The translations under genes and the position numbers were made by a program. The notes beneath the pieces are model-generated. The model ran no database searches, was not told the DNA's origin, and saw nothing but the letters and a program-made list of their open reading frames with translations. Shown piece after piece: positions 62,293 through 64,000 of a DNA stretch of 64,000 nucleotides. Source of the DNA: Rhodospirillales bacterium (GTDB lineage: Bacteria > Pseudomonadota > Alphaproteobacteria > TMED109); assembly GCA_028824295.1 (NCBI GenBank), contig JAPPED010000018.1, positions 24,048 through 88,047 on the forward strand, given 5' to 3'. The number at the start of each line of letters is the position of its first letter. Positions within the stretch are counted from its first letter, which is position 1.

Positions 62293-62958
62293 GGAGGGCC
62301 TCTAGGCGACGAATGATCAGGGGTGCTGGCTCGTTGGCGGGGAAACGTGGCCTTGGGCAGGGACGATGAAACGTGGTGCCAAGACTTGACGAAATAGGGC
62401 GAATGGGTTCATGCGGTACCGTGGCCCAAACAAGAATCCGTGTCTCCGTCAGGCGAGTAGGCGTCGTGACCCGAGCCGGCCTTCCATCAGTTCCCACTGT
62501 GCTGTCGCGCCGAGTGGGCTACGTGGTGACCTGCACTTCCGTGCGTGTCAGATTCCCAATCGGTTGCGATCACATTCCCAATAGTCACTCACCTTCACCA
62601 AGCCAAATCGTGTGTAACCGGCCCGGCCAGCCGCAGTCGTTGATGCCAATCACTACGCCGAGAGAATCCGCTCTCCCCAAGGTCAGAACGGCGTTAGCTT
62701 CTCCTCATAAAGTACGGACACCTAAGTATATCTGTGAACAACACGACTGGCCTCACTGCACTCGGGACGACGGGGAATGCTTGAGCCGATCGCCTGATTG
62801 CTCCGTCGCCCACGAACAGTGGACACGTCTGGTCTGACACGGCTACACCGTCGCACCATGGTGCACATTGGCAAGATGTTCGTTCTGAACCGCCATCAGC
62901 CCTATTCCCCGGCAAAGGTCAAGCGGACCCTGCGGAGCCGGTTAAGCGCGGAGATGAA
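62293..62958. other. Gene-free region with ATTCCCAAT repeats between ilvA and the quinone reductase
   Basis: About 665 bp, the longest non-coding stretch, divergent promoters at both ends. No ORF resembles a protein. ATTCCCAAT occurs twice (near 62552 and 62573), about 21 bp apart, within sequence reminiscent of the repeated ends of IS21-type elements; this may be a remnant. The 62690–62750 segment is AT-richer. Confidence 0.4.
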
Positions 62959-63948
62959 ATGTCCAAAGCACAAGTAATCCACAAACTTGGGCCTCCCACC
63001 GTAATGCGGTGGGAGGACTGGCCGGTGCCCGGTCCCGGCGCTGGCGAGGTACAGCTACGGCATACGGCGATCGGCCTGAACTTCGCAGACACTTATCATC
63101 GCGCCGGCATTTCGCATCCCTGGCCGGTGCCGCCCTGCCCGATGGTGATCGGGTTCGAAGAGGTTGGAATCGTCGAAAGCGTGGGCCCAGGTGTCACGGA
63201 GTTCCGTAACGGCGATCGCGCGGCCTATTGCATCCCGCCGCTGGGCAGTTACTCGGAGATCCGCAACTATCCGGCCGACCAGCTCCTGCACTTACCCGAC
63301 GGGATCGGTGACCGCGAAGTGGCAGCGCTGCTGCTGAAGGGGATTACCGCGCAGTATCTCCTGCATCGGACATATGCCGTGCAACCGGGCGACACCATCC
63401 TGGTCCATGCGGCAGCGGGTGGAATGGGGCTGATCCTTTGCCAGTGGGCCAAGGCGCTCGGTGCGACCATCGTGGGCACCGTCAGCACCGGGGAGAAAGC
63501 CGAAGTCGCCCGCGCGGCCGGCTGCGATCACCCGGTTGTTCGGTCGCAGCAGCGCTTCGTCGACGTAGTCCGTGAGGTCACGGACGGCGAGGGCTGCGCC
63601 GTGGTCTACGAGGCCATCGGCAAGGACACCTTGCAGCAGTCGCTCGACAGCTTACGGCCCATGGGCGTATGCGCTGCCTATGGCCATGTCTCCGGCCCGC
63701 CCGATCCGGTGGACATCATCCAGGACCTCGGCCGCCGGGGCTCGCTCTTCATCACCAGACCAGCGATCATGCACTACGTCGCCAAGCGCGCGGACCTGGA
63801 GCGGGCCGCGCGTGAACTGTTCAAGGCGATTGCCGACGGGGTTTTGGATGCGAACGTCAACTACGAGTACCCGCTCAAGGATGCGGTCAAGGCGCATGAA
63901 GCCATCGAGTCCGGCACGACCCGGGGCGCTACGGTGCTGATCCCATGA
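62959..63948 (+). CDS. NADPH:quinone reductase, zeta-crystallin type (MDR superfamily)
   Basis: NADPH-dependent reductase of quinones, zinc-free branch of the medium-chain dehydrogenases. LRHTAIGLNFADTYHRAG and PMVIGFEEVGIVESVGPGV (catalytic-domain start), LLLKGITAQYLLHRTY (QOR signature), ILVHAAAGGMGLILCQWAKA (NADPH loop), and GATIVGTVST are all present; no zinc-ligand cysteines in the usual places. 329 residues; GGAG 7 bp upstream. Overlaps the HAD gene by 4 bp (ATGA). Confidence 0.94.
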   Translation: MSKAQVIHKLGPPTVMRWEDWPVPGPGAGEVQLRHTAIGLNFADTYHRAGISHPWPVPPCPMVIGFEEVGIVESVGPGVTEFRNGDRAAYCIPPLGSYSEIRNYPADQLLHLPDGIGDREVAALLLKGITAQYLLHRTYAVQPGDTILVHAAAGGMGLILCQWAKALGATIVGTVSTGEKAEVARAAGCDHPVVRSQQRFVDVVREVTDGEGCAVVYEAIGKDTLQQSLDSLRPMGVCAAYGHVSGPPDPVDIIQDLGRRGSLFITRPAIMHYVAKRADLERAARELFKAIADGVLDANVNYEYPLKDAVKAHEAIESGTTRGATVLIP

Positions 63949-64000
63949 ACCTGGCTGGCATCAAGGCGCTGACGTTCGATACCGGTGGCACCCTGCTCGA
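63945..64000 (+). CDS. HAD-superfamily hydrolase, N-terminal fragment (cut by window edge)
   Basis: Only the first 18 codons are visible: MNLAGIKALTFDTGGTLL, which ends in the HAD motif I (DxxGTL) with nucleophile Asp12. The opening 'ALTFDTGGTLLD' style is common in haloacid-dehalogenase-type or phosphatase HADs. ATGA overlap with the quinone reductase suggests one operon. The specific subfamily cannot be stated. Confidence 0.7.
   Translation, partial: MNLAGIKALTFDTGGTLL

Noticed and set aside
1..64000. CRISPR array, rRNA, tRNA or complete insertion sequence
   Set aside because: No regularly spaced direct repeats, conserved rRNA blocks, tRNA cloverleafs or intact transposase were seen on either strand.

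Overview
The window is about 64 kb of GC-rich chromosome from an alphaproteobacterium. I infer this from gene content and order: DUF502–sdhE–mfd, erpA–xthA, argH–lptM–lysA–TIGR02302, purE–purK beside a DUF465 protein, pyrD overlapping a TIGR01459 HAD gene, and a VWA/J-domain pair. Nearly all space is coding, many genes overlap by 4 bp (ATGA or GTGA), and alternative starts (GTG, TTG) are common. The exact lineage cannot be read from sequence alone. I found no rRNA, tRNA, CRISPR array or intact insertion sequence.

Layout. 1–8 kb: mfd (cut by the left edge), sdhE, a DUF502 membrane protein, a fluoroacetate-dehalogenase-like hydrolase, a J-domain/VWA pair, an Old Yellow Enzyme and an L-2-hydroxyglutarate oxidase-like enzyme. 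8–12 kb is an accessory patch: a hipBA toxin–antitoxin pair with a HipB-type operator, an SDR, and a vapBC pair whose toxin carries an in-frame TGA. 12–18 kb: exported MsrA and a glycine betaine ABC system (proX, a terminator, proV, and a proW whose second half stops early). 18–31 kb: housekeeping genes for Fe–S assembly, DNA repair, arginine, lysine, purine and pyrimidine synthesis, then a nucleobase permease with an extra C-terminal domain. 31–38 kb: an RND efflux pair with an AT-rich upstream region, a small membrane-protein remnant and a GH3-family enzyme. 38–47 kb: penicillin-acylase-like lipoprotein, phytanoyl-CoA dioxygenase, rhomboid, ADP-forming acyl-CoA synthetase, recD2, xseB. 47–51 kb: bfr and bfd for iron storage and release separated by an SDR gene, panB, and a methyltransferase pseudogene. 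51–64 kb: small heat-shock protein with a structured leader, DUF1330, an MBL hydrolase, a Gfo/Idh oxidoreductase, carbonic anhydrase, a CitE-like lyase, DUF2141 divergent from a membrane LytTR regulator, a THI5-like binding protein, an EamA protein, a PanB-like paralogue, ilvA, a quinone reductase and the start of a HAD hydrolase.

How it fits together: most of the window is amino-acid, nucleotide and cofactor biosynthesis plus DNA repair, overlaid with osmolyte uptake, efflux and stress functions. Several accessory genes are visibly decaying (vapC, the methyltransferase, proW, the 35.5 kb remnant). I see no single large unknown system. The least explained items are the VWA/J-domain pair, the PanB-like paralogue, the permease C-terminal domain and the sHSP leader.
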